A stretch of 64,000 nt of DNA from Serratia entomophila (GTDB taxonomy: Bacteria; Pseudomonadota; Gammaproteobacteria; Enterobacterales; Enterobacteriaceae). Made by a program: the position numbers and the translations under genes. The notes below the pieces were generated by a model. That model made no database searches, was not told the origin of the DNA, and was given only the letters and a program-made list of their open reading frames with translations. Positions 52,845 to 60,707 of this stretch are shown in pieces (position 1 is the first letter of the stretch; the number at the start of each line of letters is the position of its first letter). Location: the NCBI RefSeq assembly GCF_021462285.1, contig NZ_CP082787.1, positions 3,782,001-3,846,000 of the forward strand, written 5' to 3'.

Positions 52845-53258
52845 ATGGGTGATAGCTCAAAAGACAGCGTTATTCTGCTGTCCCGAATATTACTGATGAT
52901 TCTGTTCATTATTTTTGGCTGGATGAAACTGGTTAACTTTGGCGCAACGGTAACGGCAATGGAGGGCTACGGTACTCCCATGCCGTATTTGGCGGCAATC
53001 ATCGCTGTGGTGGTTGAGTTCTTTTTTGGTATTGCGCTTATTGTCGGCCTATTTACCCGGCCTATCGCAATTATTTTTGCCCTCTATGTTTTGGGCACCG
53101 CCTTTATTGGCCACCAATTCTGGAAAATGACCGGCATGGAAATGATGGGTAACGAAATAAACTTCTTCAAAAATATCAGCATTATCGGCGGCCTGCTGCT
53201 GTTGGCGGTGACGGGTGCCGGGCGTTACTCGCTGGATCACAAATTCTTTAATAAATAA
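52845..53258 (+). CDS. DoxX-family membrane protein (YqjF-like)
   Basis: The 137-residue protein has four hydrophobic helices (about 12-28, 45-66, 70-90 and 108-126), the DoxX signature FGWMKLVNFGATVTAMEGYG, and RPIAIIFALYVLGTAFIGHQFW. The family is linked to membrane redox and thiol stress, but the role here is unknown. AAGGAG lies six bases before the ATG at 52845. A strong terminator follows. Confidence 0.87.
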   Translation: MGDSSKDSVILLSRILLMILFIIFGWMKLVNFGATVTAMEGYGTPMPYLAAIIAVVVEFFFGIALIVGLFTRPIAIIFALYVLGTAFIGHQFWKMTGMEMMGNEINFFKNISIIGGLLLLAVTGAGRYSLDHKFFNK

Positions 53259-53266
53259 TCCCCTTC

Positions 53267-53296
53267 AGCCGGCGGCAACCCCGCCGGCTTTTCTTC
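53267..53296 (+). terminator. Rho-independent terminator after the DoxX gene
   Basis: AGCCGGCGG-CAACC-CCGCCGGCT, a 9-bp GC stem, followed by TTTCTT. Confidence 0.88.
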
Positions 53297-53307
53297 AGGC
53301 ATAGTGT

Positions 53308-53880
53308 TTAACGGCTGCGTTTGGCATGGCGCTCGAAGTTGTCGGCTTTCGCCTGCGCCGACTTGCGCAGCGTTACGTAGCAAGCGCCCTCACCGCCGTC
53401 GCGCGGTAAAGCGCGGCAAAACGCCTGCACCTGCTCAAACTGCGCCAGCCATTTGGCGACGTAGCTGCGCACGATATTCGGGTGGCTTTCAGATTGCCGC
53501 CCGCGGCCGTGCACAATCAGCACCGAACGCAAGTTTTGCGCCTCCGCCTGCAGGATAAAGCGGAACAGTGCCTGGCGGCTGGCCTCAACCGACAGCTTCA
53601 GCAGGTTCAGCGTGGCCTGTGGCGGGTAACGGCCGTTGCGCAGCTTATCCAGCACGCCTTGCTGAATGCCCTCCCCCCTGAATTCCAGCGGCTGCTCGCA
53701 GGGGATCACCTCGAGGAAACCGGTGCTGAGAAAATTATCCAACTGCAGCCGCTGCGCTTCACGGCGCGCGCTTTTGTCGAGCGCCTGCTCGGGTTTGAGA
53801 TACAGGGTCTGCCGGCCACTCGCCAGCGGGATGACGCCCGCCATCGCCTGCTCGAAATCGTCTTTTTCCTGATTGCTCAT
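53308..53880 (-). CDS. smrA: Smr-domain DNA endonuclease SmrA-like
   Basis: The 190-residue protein has a C-terminal Smr domain (about 85-165). It shows LDLH-related sequence LNLLKLSVEASRQALFRFI, VLIVHGRGRQSESHPNIVRS (the HGKG-like loop) and VQAFCRALPRDGGEGACYVTL. E. coli YdaL (SmrA), of similar length, is a nicking endonuclease. The start at 53880 gives the MSNQEKDDFEQAM terminus; an ATG at 53928 would add 16 residues. Confidence 0.85.
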   Translation of the reverse strand: MSNQEKDDFEQAMAGVIPLASGRQTLYLKPEQALDKSARREAQRLQLDNFLSTGFLEVIPCEQPLEFRGEGIQQGVLDKLRNGRYPPQATLNLLKLSVEASRQALFRFILQAEAQNLRSVLIVHGRGRQSESHPNIVRSYVAKWLAQFEQVQAFCRALPRDGGEGACYVTLRKSAQAKADNFERHAKRSR

Positions 53881-54066
53881 TTCTCTGCCGCTCTCGCTCC
53901 GCAAGCCCGTTATCGCCGGGATAGGCATGATTGTAAGACGCGCCTCCCCGGTTGCAAGTCTGGAATTGTCAGTGGGCTTTGTCTGCAATTATCGTCAACG
54001 GGTGAGCTTCTGGGCAGTTTTCGTTATACTGCTAGCCATTATTGAGTGCCGCAAAGGATCAACCCC

Positions 54067-54438
54067 ATGAAAATGCGCGAGCTGGAAATCCAGTTTCAAA
54101 ATGCAATGAATGAGTTGCAGGCCAGCTTCGAACAGCAGCACCGCGAATGGCAGCACAGCTATCAAGCCCTGCAGCAACTGCTGGAAGAAGCCAAACAGCG
54201 TGAAGCCGCTCTTCTGGAAGAAGCCAAACGGCGTGAGGCCGCACTGCGGGCGCAAAATGAACAGCTGGCGCGTAAGCTGAGCACCGCCAGCTCCGTGCCG
54301 GAGCAACACGCGCTGGTGAAGCAAATCAAAATGCTCGGCGCCCATCTGGACGCTTTGGCCAAAGACGCGGCGACCTTCAACCATCATCTGCGCCACCAGC
54401 AGCGGGCAGCCGATAATTTCAGCGGCGAGCAGCGTTGA
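54067..54438 (+). CDS. MbeD/MobD-like coiled-coil protein
   Basis: The 123-residue, highly charged protein is predicted to be almost entirely coiled coil. Its start MKMRELEIQFQNAMNELQAS resembles the MbeD/MobD family of plasmid mobilisation accessory proteins, although the surroundings are chromosomal. Residues about 39-58 contain two near-identical ten-residue repeats (LLEEAKQREA / LLEEAKRREA), visible as a 30-bp tandem duplication at 54180-54239. AAAGGA lies eight bases before the ATG. No relaxase or oriT is nearby. Confidence 0.65.
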   Translation: MKMRELEIQFQNAMNELQASFEQQHREWQHSYQALQQLLEEAKQREAALLEEAKRREAALRAQNEQLARKLSTASSVPEQHALVKQIKMLGAHLDALAKDAATFNHHLRHQQRAADNFSGEQR

Positions 54439-54504
54439 TCGCGGGCGCTGCCGCGCAGCGCCTCCCGCCAAACACTGGCGATCTGAGAGTGTAATAAAGC
54501 CTAA

Positions 54505-54951
54505 ATGACCTGGATCATCATTGCCGCCCTGATCGTTGTATTTATTATTGGGTATCGCATTCTGACCTCAGACACCCGCAAAGCCATAGATTCACTGGCC
54601 CACCTGCTGAAAGTGAAACCCATGCTGATCGAATCGATGATTCAGGAAATGGGCGGCCGCCATAGCCAGACCTTCATCCGGATGCTGAACAACGGCTACA
54701 CCGAAGAGATGCATCAGGCCGCCTACCTGTTGTTTATCTATCTGACCTTTATCAAACAGGCCGACGACGAGCAGATTAGCCAGTGGCGCGACATGCTGCT
54801 GCGCGCCGGGCTGTCGCCGGAGCTGCACGCCGAGCACACCGAAGCGGCGCTGTTTTATTTTGCCGAGCTGGATATCGACGCATTCGAGCTGGCGCAGTTT
54901 CGCCGCGCTTACAATGAGCGTTTTAACCGCGAAGCGATCGCCAGTTGGTGA
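54505..54951 (+). CDS. DUF1198 family protein, YicN-like
   Basis: The 148-residue protein has a single N-terminal membrane helix (residues 2-19, TWIIIAALIVVFIIGYRI) and a cytoplasmic helical domain with IESMIQEMGGRHSQTFIRML and FRRAYNERFN. Length and layout match E. coli YicN. The function is unknown. A GC hairpin without a strong T run (GTCCCCC-GCAAC-GGGGGAC, 54956-54974) follows. Confidence 0.82.
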   Translation: MTWIIIAALIVVFIIGYRILTSDTRKAIDSLAHLLKVKPMLIESMIQEMGGRHSQTFIRMLNNGYTEEMHQAAYLLFIYLTFIKQADDEQISQWRDMLLRAGLSPELHAEHTEAALFYFAELDIDAFELAQFRRAYNERFNREAIASW

Positions 54952-54977
54952 GAACGTCCCCCGCAACGGGGGACCTG

Positions 54978-55316
54978 TTACAGGAACATGCTGTAGAGGT
55001 AACGCGACAGCGCATCGCGCGAGCTAAAGCCGTGCGGGATGCCGTAGCGGGCGCTGGGGGCGTCGCCGCTTAAATCCAGGGGAAATTCAAGGTACTGCTC
55101 GCTGGTGCGTATCGGCGAGGTCGGCGTAGCGAAGTGCATGCTTTTCTCTTTCAACGCCGGGTGGATCACCAACGCGGTTCTGCCCATCCGCGCCTCGCGA
55201 TTCACATATACATAGTGTTCACCCTTGCGGTAACCATAGGCCTGGTCGGTGACATAATCACGTTCAAAGCCGGTATTCTCCAACACTCTAGCCACTTCAT
55301 CCGGCCGTAAATACAT
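54978..55316 (-). CDS. DUF2002-like conserved enterobacterial protein
   Basis: The 112-residue soluble protein has the start [20 protein letters not shown], the aromatic block [20 protein letters not shown] then TALVIHP, and an ending with [21 protein letters not shown] recall a highly similar uncharacterised E. coli protein (DUF2002); the function is unknown. AGGAGG lies six bases before the ATG. It is convergent with the DUF1198 gene. Confidence 0.75.
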   Translation of the reverse strand: MYLRPDEVARVLENTGFERDYVTDQAYGYRKGEHYVYVNREARMGRTALVIHPALKEKSMHFATPTSPIRTSEQYLEFPLDLSGDAPSARYGIPHGFSSRDALSRYLYSMFL

Positions 55317-55418
55317 CGATTCCTCCTCTCATTCTGGACCGCTGAGCGACCTTACCGTAATCACTCAGTGAAACAATAATTTTCTCAATGCACGCACGGG
55401 TTTCAGAATAATCCTGAA

Positions 55419-56603
55419 TCAGGGCCGGCTGCGCTGCAGCAGCCGCAGGGCCAGCAATGCGCCTAGCGCCACCAACAACGCCGCCGCCAGATAGATCGAC
55501 GGCACGCCCATGTGGCTCATCAACAGGCCGGCCAACGGCCCGGTGATCCCCAACGCCAGATCGAGAAACGCCGAATAGGTGCCGAGGGCGGTGCCCTGAT
55601 TCTGCTGCGGCACCTGTTTCACTGCCTCCACGCCGAGCGCCGGGAACACCAGCGAGAAGCCGGCCCCCGCCAGCAACGCCCCAACCTGCACCATCAGCGG
55701 ATCGCCGGCCTGCCAAATCAGCAACAGCCCGAGGATCTCCACCAGAAATGATGCCAGCGTCACCTTCAACCCGCCGTGGCGGTTGATGGTGTTGCTGAAA
55801 ATCAAACGTATGCCGACGAACGCACAGCTGAACAGCGTCAGTGAAAACGCCGCCCCGCTCCAGCCTTTATCGGCGTAGTAAAGCGTGATGAACGTGGCGA
55901 TCACGCCGAAGCCGACGGTGCCCAACGCCAGCCCCAGGCCATAGGCCCAGATGCGGCCGAACACCGCGCTGAAGGCGATGCGCTGGCCGGCGGAGATAGA
56001 CACGTTCGGCTTGCCGCCGGCCAGCAGCAGCGACAGCGCCACCGCCAGCACGATCAGCGCCGCTACCCCGGCCAGGCCCCAATGCTGGTTCAGATACACC
56101 CCAAGCGGCGCCCCCGCCGCCATCGCGCCGTAGGTGGCCACGCCGTTCCACGAGATCACCCGCGCGGTGTGCATCGGCCCCACCAGCCCGATGCCCCACA
56201 GCGTGGAGCCGGTGCTGGCGAAGCTTTCGCCGACGCCGAGAAACACCCGGCCGATGCACAGCAGGATCAGGCTCAGCAAGGGCGCCGCATCCAGCCAAAA
56301 CGCCAGCGCATAGAACAGGCCGCTGGCGCCACAGCAGGCCAGGCCGAACAGCACCACCTTCTTCGGCCCGAGCTGATCGGCATAGCGCCCGGCATGCGGG
56401 CGGCTGAACAGCGTGGCGAAATACTGCGCGCTGATGATCAGCCCGGCCAGCACCGAGTTATAGCCCAGATGGTTATGCACAAACCCCGGCAACACCGCCA
56501 GCGGCAGGCCGATAGTCAGGTAGCAAACGAAGGTGAACATCACGACGGATAAGATGCGTTTATTTAGCTGGAGATTGTTTTCTTTGGAACTGATTGCGGT
56601 CAT
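55419..56603 (-). CDS. MFS transporter, YhhS family
   Basis: The 394-residue major-facilitator protein has 12 predicted helices. The motif A region reads RPHAGRYADQLGPKKVVLFG, followed by GRVFLGVGESFASTGSTLWG and a second-half FALGVEAV-type motif (GFSLVFPALGVEAVKQVPQQ). Sequence and length agree with recalled E. coli YhhS, an exporter with loose specificity. I start at the ATG at 56603 (MTAISSKENN); an ATG at 56648 would add 15 residues, and neither has a strong ribosome site. Confidence 0.85.
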   Translation of the reverse strand: MTAISSKENNLQLNKRILSVVMFTFVCYLTIGLPLAVLPGFVHNHLGYNSVLAGLIISAQYFATLFSRPHAGRYADQLGPKKVVLFGLACCGASGLFYALAFWLDAAPLLSLILLCIGRVFLGVGESFASTGSTLWGIGLVGPMHTARVISWNGVATYGAMAAGAPLGVYLNQHWGLAGVAALIVLAVALSLLLAGGKPNVSISAGQRIAFSAVFGRIWAYGLGLALGTVGFGVIATFITLYYADKGWSGAAFSLTLFSCAFVGIRLIFSNTINRHGGLKVTLASFLVEILGLLLIWQAGDPLMVQVGALLAGAGFSLVFPALGVEAVKQVPQQNQGTALGTYSAFLDLALGITGPLAGLLMSHMGVPSIYLAAALLVALGALLALRLLQRSRP

Positions 56604-56796
56604 CGAAGGTGGCTCGCATCGAACGGGGTAGGCAACAGCGTTCAGCATACCCCGATGAGATCCGATGATAAATGTGAGAGTTATAACGAATTATTATTTA
56701 ATTAAGCGTCTGCCGCCTGCCGAATGCGCAGCTGATTCACATATTGCGAAACATTCATGCCCGCAGGCTGATAAACGGTGGCGCTCATGTTGGCGC

Positions 56797-57693
56797 TTAT
56801 TCGCCCCTGGCAGCCCGCTCGCGCAGAAAATCAATAAACGCCCGCACCTTTTCCGCTACGTGGCGGGTATTTGGATACAGCGCGTAAATGCTTTGCGCGG
56901 GAAACTGGTGATCCGGCAGCAGCCGACACAGCTTGCCTGCGGCGATCTCCGCCCGCACCAGCCATTCCGGCAGCAGCGCCACGCCGGCGCCGTGCAGGGC
57001 AAACGCCAGCAGCGCCGCCGCGCTGTCGCCCGTCAGCATGGCGGCCTCCTCCGCCTTGAACAGTACCGCCTGCCGCTGCGGGGTAATCACCTGCCAGGTG
57101 AGCGGCGAACTGAGGCGGCTGTGGGCGATCCATTGCGCCAGCGCCAGCTGCGGCAAAGAATCGATCGGCCGTCGGGCCAGATACGCCGGCGAAGCCACCG
57201 GAAAAATATCGAAACTGTCGAGCAGCGCCGCCCGATGGCTGGAATCCGCCAACTGCCCCAAACGAATGGCGACGTCGAAACGCTCCGCGATCAAATCGGC
57301 ATGATAAGAGGAAGAAACGTGCTGAATGCGCAGGCGCGGGTGCAGCTGAGAAAATGCCGCCAGCGCCGGCACCACCACCCGGGCGCCATATTCGGGCGTG
57401 CTGGTGATGCGCAGCACGCCGCTCAAGCCCTGGTGATCGCGTCGCACGTCGTCCAAGACATTTTCCGCCTCCTGCAGCAGCTGCAGGCAGCGCTGGTAAA
57501 AACGCGCGCCGGCGTCGGTCAGCGACAACCGCCGGGTGCTGCGCGCCAGCAATGACACCCCTAACTCGTTCTCCAGCTGTTTGACGTTGAAGCTCACCAC
57601 CGCCTTGGTTTGCCCCAGCGTCACCGCCGCCGCAGTGAAGCTCCCGGCGTCCACCACCGCCACAAAGATCGCCAGACGCTGCAGATTCAGCAT
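56797..57693 (-). CDS. LysR-family transcriptional regulator
   Basis: The 298-residue regulator has an N-terminal helix-turn-helix (GSFTAAAVTLGQTKAVVSFNVKQLE, about 17-41) and a substrate-binding domain (about 90-290, with RFDVAIRLGQLADSSHRA, of the CrgA/DntR-like group). It is divergent from an MFS exporter. A perfect palindrome in the spacer is the probable operator, so it likely regulates the exporter. Start is the ATG at 57693. Confidence 0.87.
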   Translation of the reverse strand: MLNLQRLAIFVAVVDAGSFTAAAVTLGQTKAVVSFNVKQLENELGVSLLARSTRRLSLTDAGARFYQRCLQLLQEAENVLDDVRRDHQGLSGVLRITSTPEYGARVVVPALAAFSQLHPRLRIQHVSSSYHADLIAERFDVAIRLGQLADSSHRAALLDSFDIFPVASPAYLARRPIDSLPQLALAQWIAHSRLSSPLTWQVITPQRQAVLFKAEEAAMLTGDSAAALLAFALHGAGVALLPEWLVRAEIAAGKLCRLLPDHQFPAQSIYALYPNTRHVAEKVRAFIDFLRERAARGE

Positions 57694-57708
57694 ATCACTC
57701 GCCCTGAT

Positions 57709-57727
57709 TGTCAAAATTATTTTGACA
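57709..57727. promoter_or_regulatory. Palindromic operator between LysR and MFS exporter genes
   Basis: TGTCAAAA-TTA-TTTTGACA is a perfect 19-bp inverted repeat. Its right arm contains TTGACA, a consensus -35 for the plus-strand exporter, so binding would overlap the promoter. Confidence 0.7.
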
Positions 57728-57799
57728 GTGTAATCGCCGGCGGCCGATTTATCCGCACTTTTTCCGCCGCTACACTGCACGCCTTCAACCGGAGGCTTC

Positions 57800-59182
57800 A
57801 TGTCTTATCGCAGCAAAGTGGCAATCGTCTATCTGCTCGGATTTTTTGTCGATCTGATCAACATGTTTATCGCCAACGTGGCCTATCCGGCCATTGGCCA
57901 CGCCATGCAGGCGTCGGTGAGCCAGCTGGCCTGGCTCAGCAACGGCTATATCCTCGGCCTGACGCTGGTTATCCCGCTCAGCGCCTGGCTGGCGCAGCGC
58001 ATCGGCGGGCGGCGGGTGTTCCTGCTGTCGCTGACGCTGTTTATACTGGCCACCGCGGCGGCGGGCAACGCCGGCTCCATCGGTGAGCTGATTGGCTGGC
58101 GGGTGTTGCAGGGGATGGGCGGCGGCTTGCTGATCCCTATCGGCCAGACGCTGACCTATCAGCTGTTCCGCAGCCATGAGCGCGCCGGGCTCTCGGCCGC
58201 CATTATGCTGGTCGGCCTGCTGGCGCCGGCGCTGTCGCCGGCGCTCGGCGGCTGGATTGTCGATCGGCTGGACTGGCGCTGGGTGTTCTTCGCCAACCTG
58301 CCGCTGGCGGCGCTGGCGCTGTTGCTGGCGGCGCTGTGGCTGCGCGTTGAGGCGCCGGGCGCAGAACGCCAACCGCTCGACGGCAAGGGGCTGTTCAGCG
58401 CCTGCCTGGCCCTGACGCTGCTGCTGCTCGGCCTGACCCGGCTGAGCGAATCCGGCCATCAGGGATCCGGTGCCTTGTTGCTGGCTATCGGCGCGCTGAC
58501 GTTCGGCTATTATCTGCGGCACAGCCTGCGCACCCCGCAGCCGCTGCTGAACCTGCGCCTGGTGGGCGATCCGCTGCTGCGCAGCGCCATGATGATTTAT
58601 CAGTGCATTCCCGGGTTGTTTATCGGCGTCAGCCTGGTGGCGATGCTGTACCTGCAAAACCAGCTCGGCATGCATGCCGCCCAGGTTGGCGCCCTGATGT
58701 TGCCCTGGTCGCTGGCGTCGTTTCTCGCCATCACCCTGACCGGCAAAACCTTTAACCGCCTCGGCCCGCGCCCGCTGCTGCTGGCGGGTTGCCTGTTGCA
58801 AGGGCTGGGTATGCTGGCGCTGGCGCAAATCACCGCGGCCGATCAACAGGCACTGCAGGTGGCCGCCTTCGCGCTGATGGGGCTGGGCGGCAGCCTGTGC
58901 AGCAGCACGGCGCAAAGCAGCGCCTTTTTGCGCGTCCCCGACGCGCAGCTGGCGGACGCCAGCGCCCTGTGGAACATCAACCGTCAGTTAAGTTTCTGTC
59001 TGGGCGTGGCACTGCTCAGCCTACTGTTGAATCTGTTGCTGCACTGGCTGCCGCCGGCCATTGCCTACCAATATTGTTTTTACTTCGCCGCCGCCAGCAC
59101 GCTGCTGCCGATGCTGCTGTGCCTGCGTATCGCCAATCGCGCCATCGTGCGCCATCTTAAAGCTCAACAGGAATCGTTATGA
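57800..59182 (+). CDS. DHA2-type MFS multidrug exporter
   Basis: The 460-residue transporter has about 14 helices. It shows motif A-like AWLAQRIGGRRVFLLSLTLF, motif C-type GLLAPALSPALGGWIVDRLD then WRWVFFANLP (typical of drug:H+ antiporters of the EmrB/DHA2 group) and LLGLTRLSESG. GGAGG lies five bases before the ATG. It overlaps the next gene by four bases and is divergent from a LysR regulator. The substrate is unknown. Confidence 0.87.
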   Translation: MSYRSKVAIVYLLGFFVDLINMFIANVAYPAIGHAMQASVSQLAWLSNGYILGLTLVIPLSAWLAQRIGGRRVFLLSLTLFILATAAAGNAGSIGELIGWRVLQGMGGGLLIPIGQTLTYQLFRSHERAGLSAAIMLVGLLAPALSPALGGWIVDRLDWRWVFFANLPLAALALLLAALWLRVEAPGAERQPLDGKGLFSACLALTLLLLGLTRLSESGHQGSGALLLAIGALTFGYYLRHSLRTPQPLLNLRLVGDPLLRSAMMIYQCIPGLFIGVSLVAMLYLQNQLGMHAAQVGALMLPWSLASFLAITLTGKTFNRLGPRPLLLAGCLLQGLGMLALAQITAADQQALQVAAFALMGLGGSLCSSTAQSSAFLRVPDAQLADASALWNINRQLSFCLGVALLSLLLNLLLHWLPPAIAYQYCFYFAAASTLLPMLLCLRIANRAIVRHLKAQQESL

Positions 59183-59559
59183 ACCGCTACTTTACCGAGG
59201 TTGTCGACGCTCATGTCGCCATTGAAAACTGGCTGGAAAAAGGCCAGGGAGATGAACAGGCGCTGCTGGCCCGCTTCGACCCGGCCTTCACCATGATCGC
59301 GTTGAACGGCGGCAAGCTGGATTTCAGCGCGCTGAGCGCGTTTTTCCGTGCGCATCGCGCGGCCAAACCGGGGCTGACTATTGCGATAGAAGAGATGCTG
59401 CTGGTGGCCGAATGGCCGACGGGTGCCGTGGTCAGTTATCAAGAGAGGCAAACCCTGCCGGGGCAGGCGGCGACGCTGCGCCATTCCACCGCAGTGTTCG
59501 AGCAGACGCAGAGCGGCCTGGGCTGGCGGCATCTGCATGAAACCGCCGTCGCACAATAA
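59179..59559 (+). CDS. DUF4440/SnoaL-like NTF2-fold protein
   Basis: The 126-residue protein has an NTF2-like pattern: N-terminal helices (YFTEVVDAHVAIENWLEKGQ), RFDPAFTMIALNGG, and paired strands to the end (ATLRHSTAVFEQTQSGLGWR, HLHET). Such proteins bind or isomerise small molecules; none can be named. It is translationally coupled to the exporter (ATGA overlap), so the two probably act on the same compound (inference). Confidence 0.75.
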   Translation: MNRYFTEVVDAHVAIENWLEKGQGDEQALLARFDPAFTMIALNGGKLDFSALSAFFRAHRAAKPGLTIAIEEMLLVAEWPTGAVVSYQERQTLPGQAATLRHSTAVFEQTQSGLGWRHLHETAVAQ

Positions 59560-59661
59560 TCACAGGAAGCTGCCGGCCAAAAACAGCGCCCAGCCGACGA
59601 TCAGCCCGCACAGGGTAACGGCGCTGAAAATCACTTCGAACAGATAGCGATTGATCATCAT
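59560..59661 (-). CDS. 33-residue single-helix membrane peptide
   Basis: A short frame with an ATG-ATG start and GAGG seven bases upstream encodes MMINRYLFEVIFSAVTLCGL and then IVGWALFLAGSFL, one hydrophobic helix with almost no soluble part. The stop abuts the stop of the convergent DUF4440-like gene. It lies directly after the asr terminator on the same strand. Single-helix peptides of this size are real genes in enterobacteria (e.g. YohP, YnhF), but this one is not recognised. Confidence 0.55.
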   Translation of the reverse strand: MMINRYLFEVIFSAVTLCGLIVGWALFLAGSFL

Positions 59662-59680
59662 GACGTAGCCTCAAAAGAAG

Positions 59681-59700
59681 ACACCCGGCGGACCGGGTGT
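59681..59700 (-). terminator. Terminator after asr
   Basis: ACACCCGG-TCCG-CCGGGTGT read on the minus strand, followed by CTTCTTTT. It lies 53 bp beyond the asr stop. Confidence 0.78.
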
Positions 59701-59753
59701 CTGAATACTGGCTAGATCATGCGGAGCAGGCAGGCTCCGCACGCTTAACTCAA

Positions 59754-60107
59754 TTAAGCTTTTTTAGCGGCTTTTTTGTGGTGTTTTTTAGCGGCCTGAG
59801 CTTTCTGCACTGGCGCTTTTTTGTGGTGCTTTTTAGCGGCCTGAGCTTTCTGCACTGGCGCTTTTTTGTGGTGCTTTTTAGCAGCCTGGGCTTTCTGAGC
59901 TGGGGCTTTTTTGGTTGCTTTTTTGTGCGCTTTCTTATGGTGAGTGGCTTTAGCAGGAGCCTTCTCAGCAGCAGCTGGCGCAGCAGTGGTGGTGGTCGCA
60001 GCCGGTGCAGTGGTGGTTGCCGGTGCAGAAGCTGCGGTATCGGCAGCGAAAGCAACGGAAGACAGACCCATAGTGGCGGCAACGATCAGCGCTAATACTT
60101 TTTTCAT
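59754..60107 (-). CDS. asr: Acid shock protein Asr
   Basis: The 117-residue periplasmic basic protein is induced by acid and, in E. coli, protects periplasmic proteins. The start [20 protein letters not shown] with AADTA is a signal peptide nearly identical to E. coli Asr. Then come an Ala/Thr/Pro stretch and Lys/His-rich tandem repeats: a 15-residue unit ([15 protein letters not shown]) repeated three times, seen as 45-bp DNA repeats at 59791-59925. An RstA box lies about 100 bp upstream. The repeat number may vary between strains. Confidence 0.94.
   Translation of the reverse strand: MKKVLALIVAATMGLSSVAFAADTAASAPATTTAPAATTTTAAPAAAEKAPAKATHHKKAHKKATKKAPAQKAQAAKKHHKKAPVQKAQAAKKHHKKAPVQKAQAAKKHHKKAAKKA
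59791..59925 (-). repeat. 45-bp tandem repeats inside asr
   Basis: Units start at 59791, 59836 and 59881. The first two are nearly identical and the third diverges slightly. Each encodes the 15-residue Lys/His-rich motif. Confidence 0.9.
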
Positions 60108-60208
60108 CTTTAATTCCTCAGAGTGTTGTTTCGATTAGCCCCGTTGGAGCCGTTGAACAGAGAATAGAGGAATCGATGGCCGCCTTCCGTGAGTGATTGG
60201 TTTCGCCG

Positions 60209-60222
60209 AGTAACCAAATGTA
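60209..60222 (-). promoter_or_regulatory. RstA box upstream of asr
   Basis: On the minus strand TACATTTGGTTACT matches the RstA consensus TACATNTNGTTACA in all but the last base. RstA directly activates asr under acid in E. coli. Confidence 0.75.
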
Positions 60223-60298
60223 CAAAGCACGTTGCGCCGGGAAATGTCACCCAACGTGCTGGTTTTTCCGTGATCGGTAGCACAGTTTGCAGAATGGT

Positions 60299-60308
60299 CT
60301 ATGCTTAA
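60299..60308 (+). promoter_or_regulatory. Sigma-S-like -10 upstream of ygaM
   Basis: CTATGCTTAA fits the extended sigma-S -10 and lies 27 bp before the ATG. ElaB/YgaM/YqjD proteins are stationary-phase genes in E. coli. Confidence 0.6.
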
Positions 60309-60335
60309 TAGACATGTGTCGAAACGGAGAGCCGA

Positions 60336-60644
60336 ATGTTTAAGAAAACAGAAAAAGCAGAACGCGATATCGATCAGGACGTCACTTTGTTGGCCGATAC
60401 GCTGGATGAAGTGCTGCGCGAGTCCGGCGACAAGACCAAAGAGGAGCTGAAAGAGCTGCACAACAAAGCGAAAGGCGTACTGCGTGACGCCAGAGCGCGC
60501 TTTAACGGTTCGAACAGTCTGACACAGCACGCACGCGACGCCGTCGAACATGCCGACAGCTATGTGCGCGACAAACCTTGGCAGGGCGTAGGGATCGGTG
60601 CCGCCGTCGGCATCGTGCTCGGCGTGCTGCTGGCCCGGCGTTAA
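60336..60644 (+). CDS. ygaM: DUF883 ribosome-associated membrane protein, YgaM-like
   Basis: The 102-residue protein has an amphipathic helical N-terminal region (DIDQDVTLLADTLDEVLRES; KTKEELKELHNKAKGVL) and a C-terminal membrane anchor GVGIGAAVGIVLGVLLARR after the DUF883 signature DSYVRDKPWQ. The ElaB/YqjD/YgaM family tethers inactive ribosomes to the membrane in stationary phase. E. coli ygaM also lies just upstream of nrdHIEF, which decides the name. GGAGAG precedes the ATG. Confidence 0.82.
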   Translation: MFKKTEKAERDIDQDVTLLADTLDEVLRESGDKTKEELKELHNKAKGVLRDARARFNGSNSLTQHARDAVEHADSYVRDKPWQGVGIGAAVGIVLGVLLARR

Positions 60645-60707
60645 CACCCCTTGCAGTCATAAAGATAAAACAGATGCGCGTCTGGCCCGTGGGAAACCGC
60701 GGGCCGT

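Noticed and set aside
55297..55716. 139-codon minus-strand frame overlapping the MFS gene end
   Set aside because: Alternate frame of the YhhS-like gene with Gly/Arg-rich mirror composition.
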